NCBI GenBank assembly: GCA_944472135.2
Contig: OX235266.1
Span: forward strand, 16,905,925-16,969,924
Direction: 5' to 3'
Length of the DNA: 64,000 nt
From: Trichobilharzia regenti
Taxonomy: Eukaryota > Platyhelminthes > Trematoda > Strigeidida > Schistosomatidae
Positions 31,736 through 41,804 of the stretch are shown here, piece by piece; positions within the stretch are counted from its first letter, which is position 1, and every line of letters begins with the position of its first letter. Position numbers and translations under genes: made by a program. Under the pieces are notes generated by a model. That model saw only the letters and a program-made list of their open reading frames with translations, made no database searches and had not been told where the DNA came from.

Positions 31736-32890
31736 CTATTATTGTTATTATTGTTCCCTGGGGTTCCTAGTGGAACATAGGGCTTCAACTCCACGTCTCT
31801 ACTTGCCACTTCTGTCTTCCTTCTGCTGTACTTTTCACCTGCGTCCATGTTAGTTAGTCCATACTGTTTCAACTCCTCTTCACACGATCTCCTCCATATC
31901 ACCCTTCCACTGACGTCCCACTCGCCGCTTCCCTTTCGCGTTCCACTGAAGCAATGGCCTGACGCACGCGCGATGTCACCCAGCGGCTCGGCCTTCTTAG
32001 CTAGTGTCCAATCCATCTCCACTTTCTCCGGCTTATTTGTTGGTTGGCGATTGCTTCTTGTTTTGTTTCTTCCCATAGTTTCTTGCTGGTGATTCATTCC
32101 CGCCCGGCCATCTGATCTTCAGTATAGAGCCAGCGAAGACAGTTGTTGATAAAGGTAAGGTCTGCAACAGGTTGTTGGTTGGAAATATTCCTTGTGACCC
32201 GCCCGCCAAGTTCCTGATCCGTATAGAAAAACTGACTGACTTGACGTTGTTTGTATTGAAAATCTGACCGCAATTTGTTGTTGATGCTGGCTGAATGATG
32301 AATACTTCCAAATTGGTTTCAGGTTGATGAATGATGTGTTTCTCGCCGCCCACCCGATTCTCGCTCGATTTGACATTCTCGTCCGTTCCGACTGTGTGTA
32401 GTTGAGACAATGGTCCCTAGATAAGTGAGTGAATGAAGTAGCCTCTTCCAAATCCCTCCCGTTGTTGGTGATTGACTCTGGATGTTGTTGTTGGTTGGTT
32501 GGTTATTTTCATCACCTTTGTCTTGTCTATGTTCACCTGGAGTCCTGTCTTCATCGGCTGCTGCTTCAAACGACCAGTTTGTCGGTTTTCGCTTGTAAGT
32601 CTTCGATTTCAAACATAAATCATCCACGCGCGAAATCCAGGTCTTCTAGGTTCTTCACAACGGTCGATCCAGGATATCCCCGTCTTCTCGTTTCCCACTG
32701 TCTGACGCATAATCTAGCCCACCACAATTAGGAGAATCATTGGTGATAAACAACCACCCTTGTCTGACTCCTATATTTACTCCAAACGCCTCGCTGAGTT
32801 CTCCGTTGTGGATCACTTGGCATGTGCCGTTGTCATACAGCTGTTGAATGAGGTTGATGAATATTTGGGGTGCGCCGTATAAGTGAAACA
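31736..32890 (-). pseudogene. SR2-like LINE, minus
   Basis: The minus strand starts at the RT block PQIFINLIQQLYDNGTCQVI (about 32865) and GVRQG (about 32780), then the middle KQKTYKRKPTN-type and TTGGIWKRLLHSL blocks, the C-terminal KVEMDWTLAKKAEPLGDIAR block and VIWRRSCEEELKQYGLTNMD, and an AATAATAACAATAAT tail at 31736. It is nearly collinear with 9446-10600, so the two are paralogues. Confidence 0.8.
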
Positions 32891-33427
32891 TACTGCTTCA
32901 ATAACACATCTGCGCTCTGTTCTATTTTCTGCCACGGTCTTCAGCTGAGTCCATGATATCCCATAATCTCTCACCCTCCTCTCCAAAACACAATCTCCTC
33001 CATGTCAATCTCACACCGATGACACACTCGTCACTTCTTATTTGCATTCCACTCAAGCGATAGTCTGAATTGCGCACGATGCCATTCATTCGACAGCTTC
33101 CTCAATGTGTGCCCGACCGACCCGCCTCCATTTTCTCTTACATAATTGTTGAGCGATAGGCTCTCATCTGTTGGTTTGTTCCCAGCCAGAGTATCTTGTT
33201 GCTAATTCTTTATGGTCATTTGATCTTCAGTATGAAGCCAGCCAGCCAACCAGCCGGTGAAGGCATGTTTCTGTTGCCAAAAGTTTGCAGTAGCCTTTTG
33301 GGAATCCTGTTCGTGACTCAAGCACAGTGCAAGTTTCTGATCCACATAGAAGAACTCATTAACTTCAAACTGGTGTTGAAAATGCGAGTCCTGTTCTTTA
33401 TACTGGCTGAACAAAGCTTGGAATAGC
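32891..33427 (-). pseudogene. SR2-like C-terminal fragment, minus
   Basis: The minus strand has ALFSQYKEQDSHFQHQFEV (for SIKNKIRIF...), then a TANFWQQKHAFTGW stretch and a RKWRRVGRAHIEEAVE-type block (33120-33060). It lacks an AAT tail. It lies head to head with the plus element that begins at 33430. Confidence 0.6.
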
Positions 33428-33429
33428 AG

Positions 33430-34612
33430 TCACCTCTCTATCTCAACTTCATCGACTTTGAAAAGGCCTTCGATAGCGCAGCGTCGACCGAGAGGTGATT
33501 TGGCAACTACGTCGCTACTACGGGGTGCCCTCAATTATACATCTCATCTAACAGTTATACTACAATGCTGCATGCCAACGATAAACTTACGGAAGCCTTC
33601 GAAGCGGGGACGGGAGTGAGGCAAGGCTGTCTACTATCGCCAATGATTTTCCTGATTGCAGTAGATTGGATAATGCGACAGACAGCAGGCAATGAGGAAA
33701 CAGGCATAAAATGGACTCACACAAAAAACTTGGAGGATCTGAACTTCGCCGATGATATATGTCTGATTTCCCACAAATTGGAAGATATGCAAGTGAAAAG
33801 CAACAAGTTGGCAGAAGAAGCATCGAAGAAAGATATGAATTAAGGTGAATATAGAGAAAAAAGAGGTAGTTGATGAAGATTCCTGGTCAACAGCAACAGC
33901 AATAGCAACAACAACAGACAACAATCAGCCAGCATAAATGGGAGGAGTCTGAAAGAAAAAACCTCCTTTATCCACCGACCTGGGAAACATCGTTTCAACT
34001 ACAGGCGGACGGAACTGACGAGGATATCAAAGCAGCGAGGATCGGAAAAGCAAGAGAAGCTTTCATTACTATCAAGTCTGTGTGGAGGTCTACATTCAGC
34101 ACTCAGCATCAAAAATAACATCCGGATTTTCAACTCCAATGTCAAGTCAGTGCTACTTTACGGATCGGAGACTTGACCAGCGCGTCATAAAGAGCATCTC
34201 AAACCAACTTCAGACCTTCATTAACAGTTGTCTTCGCTCAATACTCAAGATAAGATGGCCAACCAGAAAAGACCAGCAACTGGGATCTCTGGCAATGGAC
34301 GAACCAACCCAACCCAGCAGGAACCGATTGTGCAACAAATAGGCAGGAAGAAATGGAGATGGATTGGTGGCCATACTCTGAGGAAACTATCAACTGACAT
34401 CACTAGACAAGCCATTGCTCGAGTGGAACCCGAAAGGGAAGGTAGCGAGTCGGTCGTCAGTGCGAGGGTGACTTCGAGGAGGTCATGTGAAGAACAGATG
34501 AAAGCATGTGGGCAGACTTTGAGCTGGGTGAATAAGTTGGCAGAAAACCGAACGCAATGGAGACGCGTGGCTGAAACCCTATGTTCCTCTAGGAATTAAA
34601 GGATATAATAAT
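33430..34612 (+). pseudogene. SR2-like LINE RT to 3' end, plus
   Basis: YLNFIDFEKAFDS (about 33440) and DREVIWQLRRYYG lead into the open frame 33565-33843 with GTGVRQGCLLSPMIFLIAVD and LNFADDICLISHKLEDMQVK (catalytic region, here FADD). The GRSLKEKTSF, LLYGSET, KIRWPTRKDQQ, GRKKWRWIGGHTLRK and SRRSCEEQMKACGQT blocks follow, then the CTATGTTCCTCTAGGAATTA end. The catalytic FADD is intact within the frame, but the element is 5'-truncated and frameshifted. Confidence 0.8.
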
Positions 34613-35135
34613 AGTAATATACTGGCTGGCTGAAGGAAGCAGATAATTTCCACACTGGCATCAGATTGATGAGCATGTGCTGCGTTATGTTTGCGATTCC
34701 AGCTTGCTGGTATTGACATCTTCATCCGTGCTATCCGACTACCTGTGGTTAAAACGATGCTGCCTAGCCAGACGAGCCAAAGAAGTAATCTCTGTCAAAT
34801 CTTCCCCGTCGATGATGGTGATTAGTGGAGGTTGTCGTTGCTGTTTGTTTGTTTGTTGGTTGGTTGGTCATCTTCATCGCCTTCGTCTTCCCTACAGTCC
34901 TGTTTTTGCTGCCAGCGTCTTCATCCAGTTTGTTAGTTCCCACATGCAAGTCTTCGAGCTTCTGTGACATTAAACAGAAATCACGCATAGGCGAGAAATC
35001 CATATCTTCTAGAGTCTTCTTATCAGTCGTCCAGCGTATTCCTTTTCTTCTCATCATTCCCCACACACAGTCTGACGCATAATCCATCCAGTCCACCACA
35101 ATTAAGAGTATTATCCGTGATGATAAATTCAAAGC
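34613..35135 (-). pseudogene. SR2-like middle fragment, minus
   Basis: The minus frame (35132-34764) contains NLSSRIILLIVVDWMDYASD, WTTDKKTLEDMDFSPMRDF and CLMSQKLEDLHVGTNKLDED. These are the RT stretch after the catalytic motif, in place of FADD here DFSPMRD. It abuts the 3' end of the plus element. Confidence 0.7.
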
Positions 35136-35332
35136 GATAACTCATTAAAAGATGTTAAACAGACACAAGAAAACTATCTGAAAACTGAATAATAGAAGTC
35201 AGAATATCATTGACTGTGTATATATAAGTCAATATATTTTAAAAACAAAAAAAGACTTGAATTAACTCAAATATTTCGTTAAAAGAAATTCATCAGCTGT
35301 CATCTGTCAAATATGAATCTCATTTATTTTAA

Positions 35333-35336
<4 letters not shown>

Positions 35337-35366
<30 letters not shown>

Positions 35367-35367
35367 G
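35337..35367. repeat. (TA)n microsatellite
   Basis: About 14 TA/AT units in an AT-rich, otherwise featureless stretch (35140-35700). Confidence 0.9.
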
Positions 35368-35707
35368 TATTTCTGATAAACAGTATTGAATACTTCATAA
35401 GAATATTTAATTTAGCTATGTTTATTAGTATAACTGTTTATTGAACACATTGAAAACATTTAAATTGGTAAATGGCGTGAATGAAATAATTAATCGATAT
35501 ATATGTGTGTAAATAAGTTATATATAATTGATAAATAGCAGTGTAACTGATAATAATAATAATAATTTGTTATTTGTACGCAAATTCCATCTAGACAGAT
35601 GTGTGATGCGATTAAAATTGGCTTCTTTTAGTGTGGTTGTTTTCCAATAAGCTACTTGGTAGTTTGATTGTGATGCTTTCGCTGTCCCCTTTTCAGACAA
35701 TATTTTC

Positions 35708-35912
35708 AACAGTAACTTCGCGTTGGTGACACAGCGGTTAGGACTCTCACCGACCATGCACACGGTCCAAGATTCGATCCCCTGCCAATACATACCTGAT
35801 ATCAGTGGTGTCGGCCTGAAAAATTTGGGCTACCGGTATCACATGCTGAAAATTTCATACTTGTACCAAAAATACTGTATGGAGTCAAGCTATAATAAAA
35901 AAATAATAAAAC
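35708..35912 (+). mobile_element. SINE-A, plus
   Basis: The head TGGTGACACAGCGGTTAGGA, box B-like GATTCGATCCC, GATATCAGTGGTGTCGGCC block and the GCTGAAAATTTCATACTTG...GGAGTCAAGC tail with an A-rich end are in the usual order. Confidence 0.8.
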
Positions 35913-36180
35913 AACTGGGAAAAGAATTGTGTTGGTTAGAGTGGGTGTCGTGTTCCATTGTGAGTCCAAGATCATAAACTGGATGCCTGCCAAAAGACAT
36001 AACATGTTATTTTTCATAGCAATTCATGTAGAAGGCTGTGGATACGAATTTGACTGGGGAAACGTCGAAGTCTTAAGCAATGGAAACACGAAGCATACCA
36101 GGGGATTTCTAGACGTCTGGTTCTAAGGAGAAGAAACTTCGAATAAAACAGACACATGATATGGAACAGTCTATCTCCTT
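35913..36180 (+). pseudogene. PLE endonuclease C-terminal fragment
   Basis: The frame has FIAIHVEGCGYEFDWGNVEV and LSNGNTKHTRGFLDVWF, equivalent to the HIDNYGHQFDDWDYVEILDRG stretch of the copy at 36663-36878. It starts directly after the SINE-A tail. The Cys-rich and YIG parts are missing. Confidence 0.65.
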
Positions 36181-36447
36181 AGGAATTAGAACCTGCACCT
36201 CCGTTATAAGCTTCAAACACTGAGTATACCGACTGTTACATTCTAATTTCTACATTAATAATAAGAACCCACTGTATGTTACTAGAACTAATCAAATATT
36301 AGGTCCCTATAGTGTGCGTCGATGGCACATTGGTTAGGACTCTCACTGACTATGCACATGGTCCAAGGTTCAATCCTCTACCGAAGCACACCCGATATCT
36401 ATGGTCGGCCTGCAAAATTTGGGCTACCGATATCACATGCTGAAAAT

Positions 36448-37826
36448 AATAGAGACGATTTGTAGCTCAGTTGGATAATATGTAATTAATACTGTTCTCT
36501 GAGCTGGTTGGTTTAGTTGCGGAGCTCTCATCATCCTTCTGGACAACATCCCCTTTCAGCGAAATATTTAGTACAGAGTGAAATGATTAATTAGATTTCT
36601 TCATGAGTGATATAACTGCGTCTCCCCGTAACAATCATCTCTACATATGTATTGACCATTTTCTATTGACTTGGATTTTGAGCTTTCTGGTCACCTGATT
36701 TACATTTTATTAGCAGTTGGTATATTTCGTCGTCTATATTAACGTGTTTGTTAAATGAATTTTCGTTTGAGTACCAGGCTTCTAGGAATTCCCTGGCATC
36801 GCTTTTGGTGTTTCCTCTGTCTAAGATTTCGACATAATCCCAATCATCAAATTGATGTCCATAATTGTCTATATGCATTGATACTAAAGGATATATATAT
36901 ATCGTGTCTTTTCACGACTGATTTGTGTTCTTGGATTTTAATTCGAAGGGTACGCCCACTTTGGCCGATGTAATGCTTGTTACACTTCAGGCACATTGTA
37001 GCACTCCAGATTGAAAAGAATAAAAGAAAAATACATATAAACGGTCTTCAAAAGGAATGGTTATCCACAAAAGTCCATCAAAAAGTGTTTAAAGTTGAAT
37101 CAAAACACCCACAAAAAGAAACCATCATCGAAAACCACAAGAAAATTCATCCTTCCATACATGAGAAACATCTCTGAAATAATAGCTAGAATACCGAAAC
37201 CGTTTGATACAGATAAAACACACAAGCCAGCCAGTCAAATCATTTAATTAGATATTATGCAAACCGAAAGGTCCAACAGAAAAAGGAGATAAAATTAATA
37301 CCATTTGCAAAATAAATTGTATTAAGTGTAATAGGCATTACATCGGCCAAAGTGGGCGTACCCTTCGAATTAAAATCCAAGAACAAAAATCAGTCGTGAA
37401 AAGACACGATATATATCCTTTAGTATCAATGCATATAGACAATTATGGACATCAATTTGATGATTGGGATTATGTCGATATCTTAGACAGAGGAAACACC
37501 AAAAACAATGCCAGGGGAATTCCTAGAAGCCTGGTACTCAAACGAAAATGCAATTAACAAACACGTTAATATAGACGACGAAATATACCAACTGCTAATA
37601 AAATGTAAATCAGGTGACCAGAAAGCTCAAAATCCAAGTCAATAGAAGATGGTCAATACACATGTAGAGATGACTGTTACGGGGAGACGCAGTTATATCA
37701 CTCATGAAGAAATCTAATTAATCATTTCACTCTGTACTAAAAATATTTCGCTGAAAGGGGATGTTGTCCAGAAGGATGATGAAAGCTCTGCAACTAAACC
37801 AACCAGCTCAGAGAACACTATTAACT
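36448..37826. mobile_element. PLE inverted-repeat insertion (family A)
   Basis: Arms of roughly 500 bases (about 36500-36992 and 37328-37826) are near reverse complements around a central segment of about 335 bases. The arms encode the same endonuclease C-terminal part twice, on the minus strand at 36663-36878 (HIDNYGHQFDDWDYVEILDRG, AREFLEAWYSNENSFNKHV) and on the plus strand at about 37430-37640 (with frame changes). The outer parts carry the CTGAGCTGGTTGGTTTAGTT end sequence and the small hairpin described separately. The middle (36990-37330) encodes on the plus strand KRMVIHKSPSKSV-type RT/endonuclease linker sequence, including KIHPSIHEKHL. Confidence 0.8.
37750..37793 (+). ncRNA. PLE-end hairpin with hammerhead-like flanks
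   Basis: CTGAAAG, a hairpin GTTGTCC-AGAA-GGATGAT and GAAAGC follow in order. The mirror copy is on the minus strand at 36518-36562. The first core strand does not fit CUGANGA, so this copy is unlikely to cleave. Confidence 0.45.
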
Positions 37827-37899
37827 ACATGTTGAAAATGCCATAATTGTACCGAAAATACGGTGTGGCATCAAGCTGTAATCAAAATAAAAAAAAAAT

Positions 37900-38855
37900 T
37901 AAATTAAAATTAAAAAGAACAAATAACGCTCAAAACTTCACTAATTACTCTTCATAAACGGTAATAGAGACTCACAGTATAGATGTATATAAAGACTAAG
38001 GGAATATCACTATATATATGTCCACTAGACAGAAATATACAATTAATATAAACATGTACATATTCAACCATTGAAGTTCTGTCTATGTCCACATACACTG
38101 TTTTATCCGGTACTTTAGTGCTTGCCTCTCCTCTTCAATATGCCTTGTAGTGGAAGTCATACAGACCTATAGTAGGGCTGACGTTAAACTTACCCATATA
38201 TATATGCCACATCAGTCTTCAGTCTGTCGGCTCATAATAACTCAACATCCTTAAAAGCTCAAGGTTTACTATATAAGGATGCTAAATAACATTCATTATG
38301 AGCAGTTTTCATGCTCTAAACTGAAGTTACAAGTGGATTTCCAACATTTTTCTACATTCTAATCAAATTACACGTACAGACTACCATTGAGCTACAAATG
38401 GTGGTAATGGCCGTCTCTGTAGAACAATATCATCCATTTGATGCAGTAAAACAAATTCACATGCCTATACTCAATATTCGTCTGCTTGGAGTACAATTCA
38501 CTTCTGACAGTAAGTACCCTACAATGACGCTGTTGAGAAAAATGATACAAGTGTACAGTTGAATTTAAACTGACACAATAAATCAAGAATAAGACTCGAT
38601 ACCGTACACAGCGAAGTTATACGGGAGAATTCACTTCAAGTTATATTTATTTTTACTGGATATTTGTGATGCACTCAACTCAGACTTGGGTTATTTTTTT
38701 TTTGTGAATGCGAAGACGACATCTCTGTAGTTCTCAATGTGCTACACTGGTTGACTAATTAGCAAGGCAACAGAACAATCAACAAAGCTGCAGATTAACA
38801 ACCGGTGACTACGAAGGTTTTCAGGAGGTACAATTAGATTATTCGTACTGAAAGC
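37900..38855. other. No recognised feature
   Basis: AT-rich DNA without a supported gene or known repeat module. Confidence 0.35.
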
Positions 38856-38955
38856 TACACTGAAGATGTTGTGTATACAAGGGCAGTGATTAAGACCTTC
38901 TCAATTGAACTATCCAGCTTGATGAATTACATCAAAAAAAATCCATCTGAGCTCT
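38856..38955 (+). mobile_element. Decayed PLE end
   Basis: ACACTGAAGATGTTGTG is followed by TTAAGACCTTCTCAATTGAA, CTATCCAGCTTGATGAATTA, and ATCCATCTGAGCTCTAAATC, the order of the mini-element at 19527-19710 but with a ruined hairpin. Confidence 0.55.
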
Positions 38956-38999
38956 AAATCCTTTGCACTAGCAAGTACAAAAACTCAACCATAACCTAC

Positions 39000-39510
39000 C
39001 TACTTAGCTCGTGTTCTGTGCTATAAAGAAAGCATTAGGCGTGATACCTATAACTTATTAAATAGTCAGTAGAACAATTTGGATCTCGTCTTTCCAACTC
39101 ACATCATTTATAGGTACAACGTTTTTCGATCTGTCTTTTCCTTTTCTCTCTCTTTTTTCTTCTGTTATGTGCTGCTTTGTTTCTTTCTTCCTTAGAAACC
39201 CTCTTTAAAACATTCTTCTTCGTTCTTTCACACTCTGTATACCTCGACCTTTTTGTTACCGCCCACGCCAGTATATATGCTAGTTTATCTACTCTTCCAA
39301 CACCTTCAAACACTGTTCAATTTTGGCTTTGCCACCGACATGCCAATATGTTGTTGTCATAACGAACTGAGACTACCCTTAATCTATGTAGAATTTTATT
39401 TATTGATAATGTACTAACTGGTTGCAATAATGTATGTAGTGAAATGCTGAGAATTCCATTCTGTATCACAAGTACTGTTTTGGAATAAAGCAAATTATTA
39501 TTAGTATTAT
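39000..39510 (+). mobile_element. CR1-like LINE 3' end
   Basis: The end of the coding part (GTGATACCTATAACTTATTA, compare 18940-18970) is followed by a UTR and the tail GCTGAGAATTCCATTCTG...TTTTGGAATAAAGC with (ATT)n at 39490-39505. Confidence 0.6.
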
Positions 39511-39609
39511 TTACTTGTGGCATTTATCCATTGAAACTGATACCCACTCGACGGGAAGTACCTTGGGGAGAGGGGGTATATTCTTCTCAATGATCCCTAA
39601 GGAGTCAAC

Positions 39610-40010
39610 TGAATTCACTTACAGGATTTCATCATGAGCTGACATTAGTTAGAGAACCATTTGGAAACCTGCTGAGTACTCGACAGCTGTTTCGTCCTAG
39701 TTTGGGACTCTTTACAGTGCGCACCCACACCATGCGGTTCGAACCCAGGACCTTCTGGTTACAAGGCCAGCGAGCTCGTAGACCATCAAGCCACTAGGAT
39801 CCTATCCAATGGCCAGGCAGTCCATGAATTCTAACTTCTGCCAATTCACGATATAGCGCAACCGCTAGCCAATGTCTTCGGCGAGTATTTTTCCTCACAC
39901 CGGACCTGCTGCACCCTACTGGTCACGACTTTCCACTGGAACCCCAGGTAACTGCCTACCTGAATATCGCCAGTCGCCAGTGAGCACCTCATTAGTATTC
40001 AAGCATTGGT
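39610..40010 (-). mobile_element. SINE-B, minus, full length
   Basis: The minus strand gives all blocks, from the CAGGTAGGCAGTTACCTGGG start and AGTCGTGACCAGTAGGGTGC through the tRNA-like part (box B GGTTCGAACC) to the 3' AGCTCATGATGAAATCCTG. The hammerhead block (39673-39725) has a perfect stem II GTCCCAAACTAGGAC and GAAACAGCTGTC, but TAAAGA replaces CTGAAGA. Confidence 0.8.
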
Positions 40011-40084
40011 TTGTATGGATTTGGTTGATTAGGTACATGATTTCATCATGAGCTGACATTGGTTAGTACAATGTGAGTATTCTC

Positions 40085-40180
40085 ATAGTAAAACCTGCGT
40101 TGAAGACGTTGTTTAGAAAGGGATCAACGAAATCTTCACAGTTCAATCAACCAGCTCAAAGAATACAACTAGATCAAAAA
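40085..40180 (+). mobile_element. PLE end with hammerhead-like motif
   Basis: TTGAAGA (40100-40106), a GTTG...CAAC stem (108-111 with 135-138 of the 40.1 kb block) and GAAA (40139-40142) are followed by TCTTCACAGTTCAATCAACC, AGCTCAAAGAATACAACTAG. Only the first core base differs (U for C). Confidence 0.5.
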
Positions 40181-40199
40181 TAATGTATTTATTGATATA

Positions 40200-40875
40200 A
40201 GTATAAAACTTGGGCACTCTAGTGGTGCAGTATAACTCCATTATGGAATGATTGACCCCACCCACTAAGATAAGTATAATTGAAAAAAAAACTCAGCACT
40301 ACATTGCACTGCATGCATTAATACACAACTACACAATAGGGTGGTGGGAGAGGGTTAAAATTCTAAGAAGTAATACAGGTAGGTAGGTGGATAGCAAGGG
40401 AGATTGATTACTGAATCCTGCCTTGTTTATCGGGTGAATCTACACCCAACACATACAACAGAAATGACTCAATGCAAATATCAGAGATATGTATGGAAGA
40501 TATTATTATCACCAGTCAGTCAAATCAGAAGAGGATATAATAAATAATCATAAAATTCTATTTCAATTCATGTACATTACAATATTCTAACAAGTTACTT
40601 ATTTTGACTATAAAAACACTCGTCTGATTTCCCATCTGATTGTATTTGATTGATAGCATTCATATTATTATTATTTCTGAATGTACTTTATCTTATATTA
40701 CCGATTTTATTCAAATGTCTAATCATCATTTTCACTCGCGTATATAAATAAAGCAAGAAAGTTGTGTGACTGAGTGACTTGATATGATTATGAGTAGCAA
40801 TAGTTTGTGCTCGAAACGTGGTCATCAGTTAATATTACCGTACAACAGCGCTGTGTGACTTATATCAAAATAAAA
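40200..40875 (+). mobile_element. PLE family C 3' region
   Basis: GTGGTGCAGTATAACTCCATTATG (40228 on) and the end TGATTATGAGTAGCAATAGT, GTGCTCGAAACGTGGTCATC (40785-40835) match in reverse complement the 59690-59810 region of the minus copy. Non-coding. Confidence 0.55.
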
Positions 40876-41074
40876 TCTTATCGCTAATGGAATAATGTAA
40901 ATATTCATGATTGGAGAAATTCTGATACACAGGAAACGCTTGCCATTTCACTTCGATACTGACAATTAGTAGAGTTTTAAAAAAGTTTTATTTTTATGAA
41001 GTAATGAAGAAGGTTTCTAATCTCAAACGGATATGTTTGATGTGATTGATACGGTTTACTGGCGGAAATCTTTC

Positions 41075-41640
41075 AGGTAAGGAGGGGAAATCAATCGACG
41101 AGGCTGTGAAGCTACATCGACTGGCATGGTTAGGACACGTGTTACGGATGCCTAATCATCGCCTCCCTCGACTGACAGACAATATTAGCTGACATAAGAT
41201 CAGGCTGGTAAATAGCTAGTGGCGGTCGAACCAACACATGGCCTCATGAGTCAATGAAATCCACGTAGGAAGGTGTAGACTTCCTGACTGGTTGGGGTCC
41301 ACGGGACTGTAAAAACCAATGGTTAGAAACAATTGGTGATATGGATCAAACTCATCGTTCTCAATGGCTGGCTCAGATTCATCCACTCCTTGTGACTTAC
41401 GATTTCCAATGAAACTGTTTTGTTCTTCGTTATTACTATTCTTTTGTCTCACACCTCTGTTTACTGTCTTTACTATGCATGCATTTCTTCTACTTTCTTC
41501 TCTTGCTTTGTTTGGTACATGGAGGGAGTGTGGTGACTCGAACTGTCGCACATCAGTGCAAAGTTCTATGCTGAAAACAGACTGACAGACAGATGTCCTC
41601 CAAGACAACAGAGCCAATGCCTACTTCATTGTAAAGTGTT
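41075..41640 (+). pseudogene. RTE-like LINE (family B) 3' fragment
   Basis: The plus strand has GKEGKSIDEAVKLHRLAWLG, HVLRMPNHRLPRL and then a NQHMASxVNEIHVGRCRLPD stretch. A frame change leads to MAGSDSSTPCDLRFPMKLF. The order matches the copies at 436-1120 and 46797-47508 (both minus). Confidence 0.7.
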
Positions 41641-41804
41641 TGAATAGTACGACTGTCTAACAAATATGTGGAGACAAAGACAGATGGATTGGACACAATC
41701 TGACAGACGACAAATTGTGTCTAAATCCGATGTTGACATGACGGAGATTGTGTGAGGAAAAATATTGAAGTCAACAAAGAGGGACTACTAAGAACAGAAT
41801 AAAG

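Larger units (their letters stand above)
36312..37893 (+). mobile_element. SINE-A split by a PLE insertion
   Basis: The SINE-A 5' part (36312-36447: head, box B-like GGTTCAATCC, GATATCTATGGTCGGCCTGC) continues after the insertion at 37827-37893 with GTTGAAAATGCCATAATTG...GGCATCAAGC and an A-rich end. ACATGCTGAAAAT (36435-36447) and ACATGTTGAAAAT (37827-37839) are the target-site duplication. Confidence 0.85.

Noticed and set aside
32891..34612. Twin-primed SR2-like insertion (5' inversion)
   Set aside because: The inverted piece holds C-terminal sequence that overlaps the plus element instead of the adjacent upstream part.
41364..41585. Secreted or membrane protein (hydrophobic 73-residue frame)
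   Set aside because: It is the 3' part of a family-B LINE; the same sequence occurs in the copies near 450-700 and 46860-47000.
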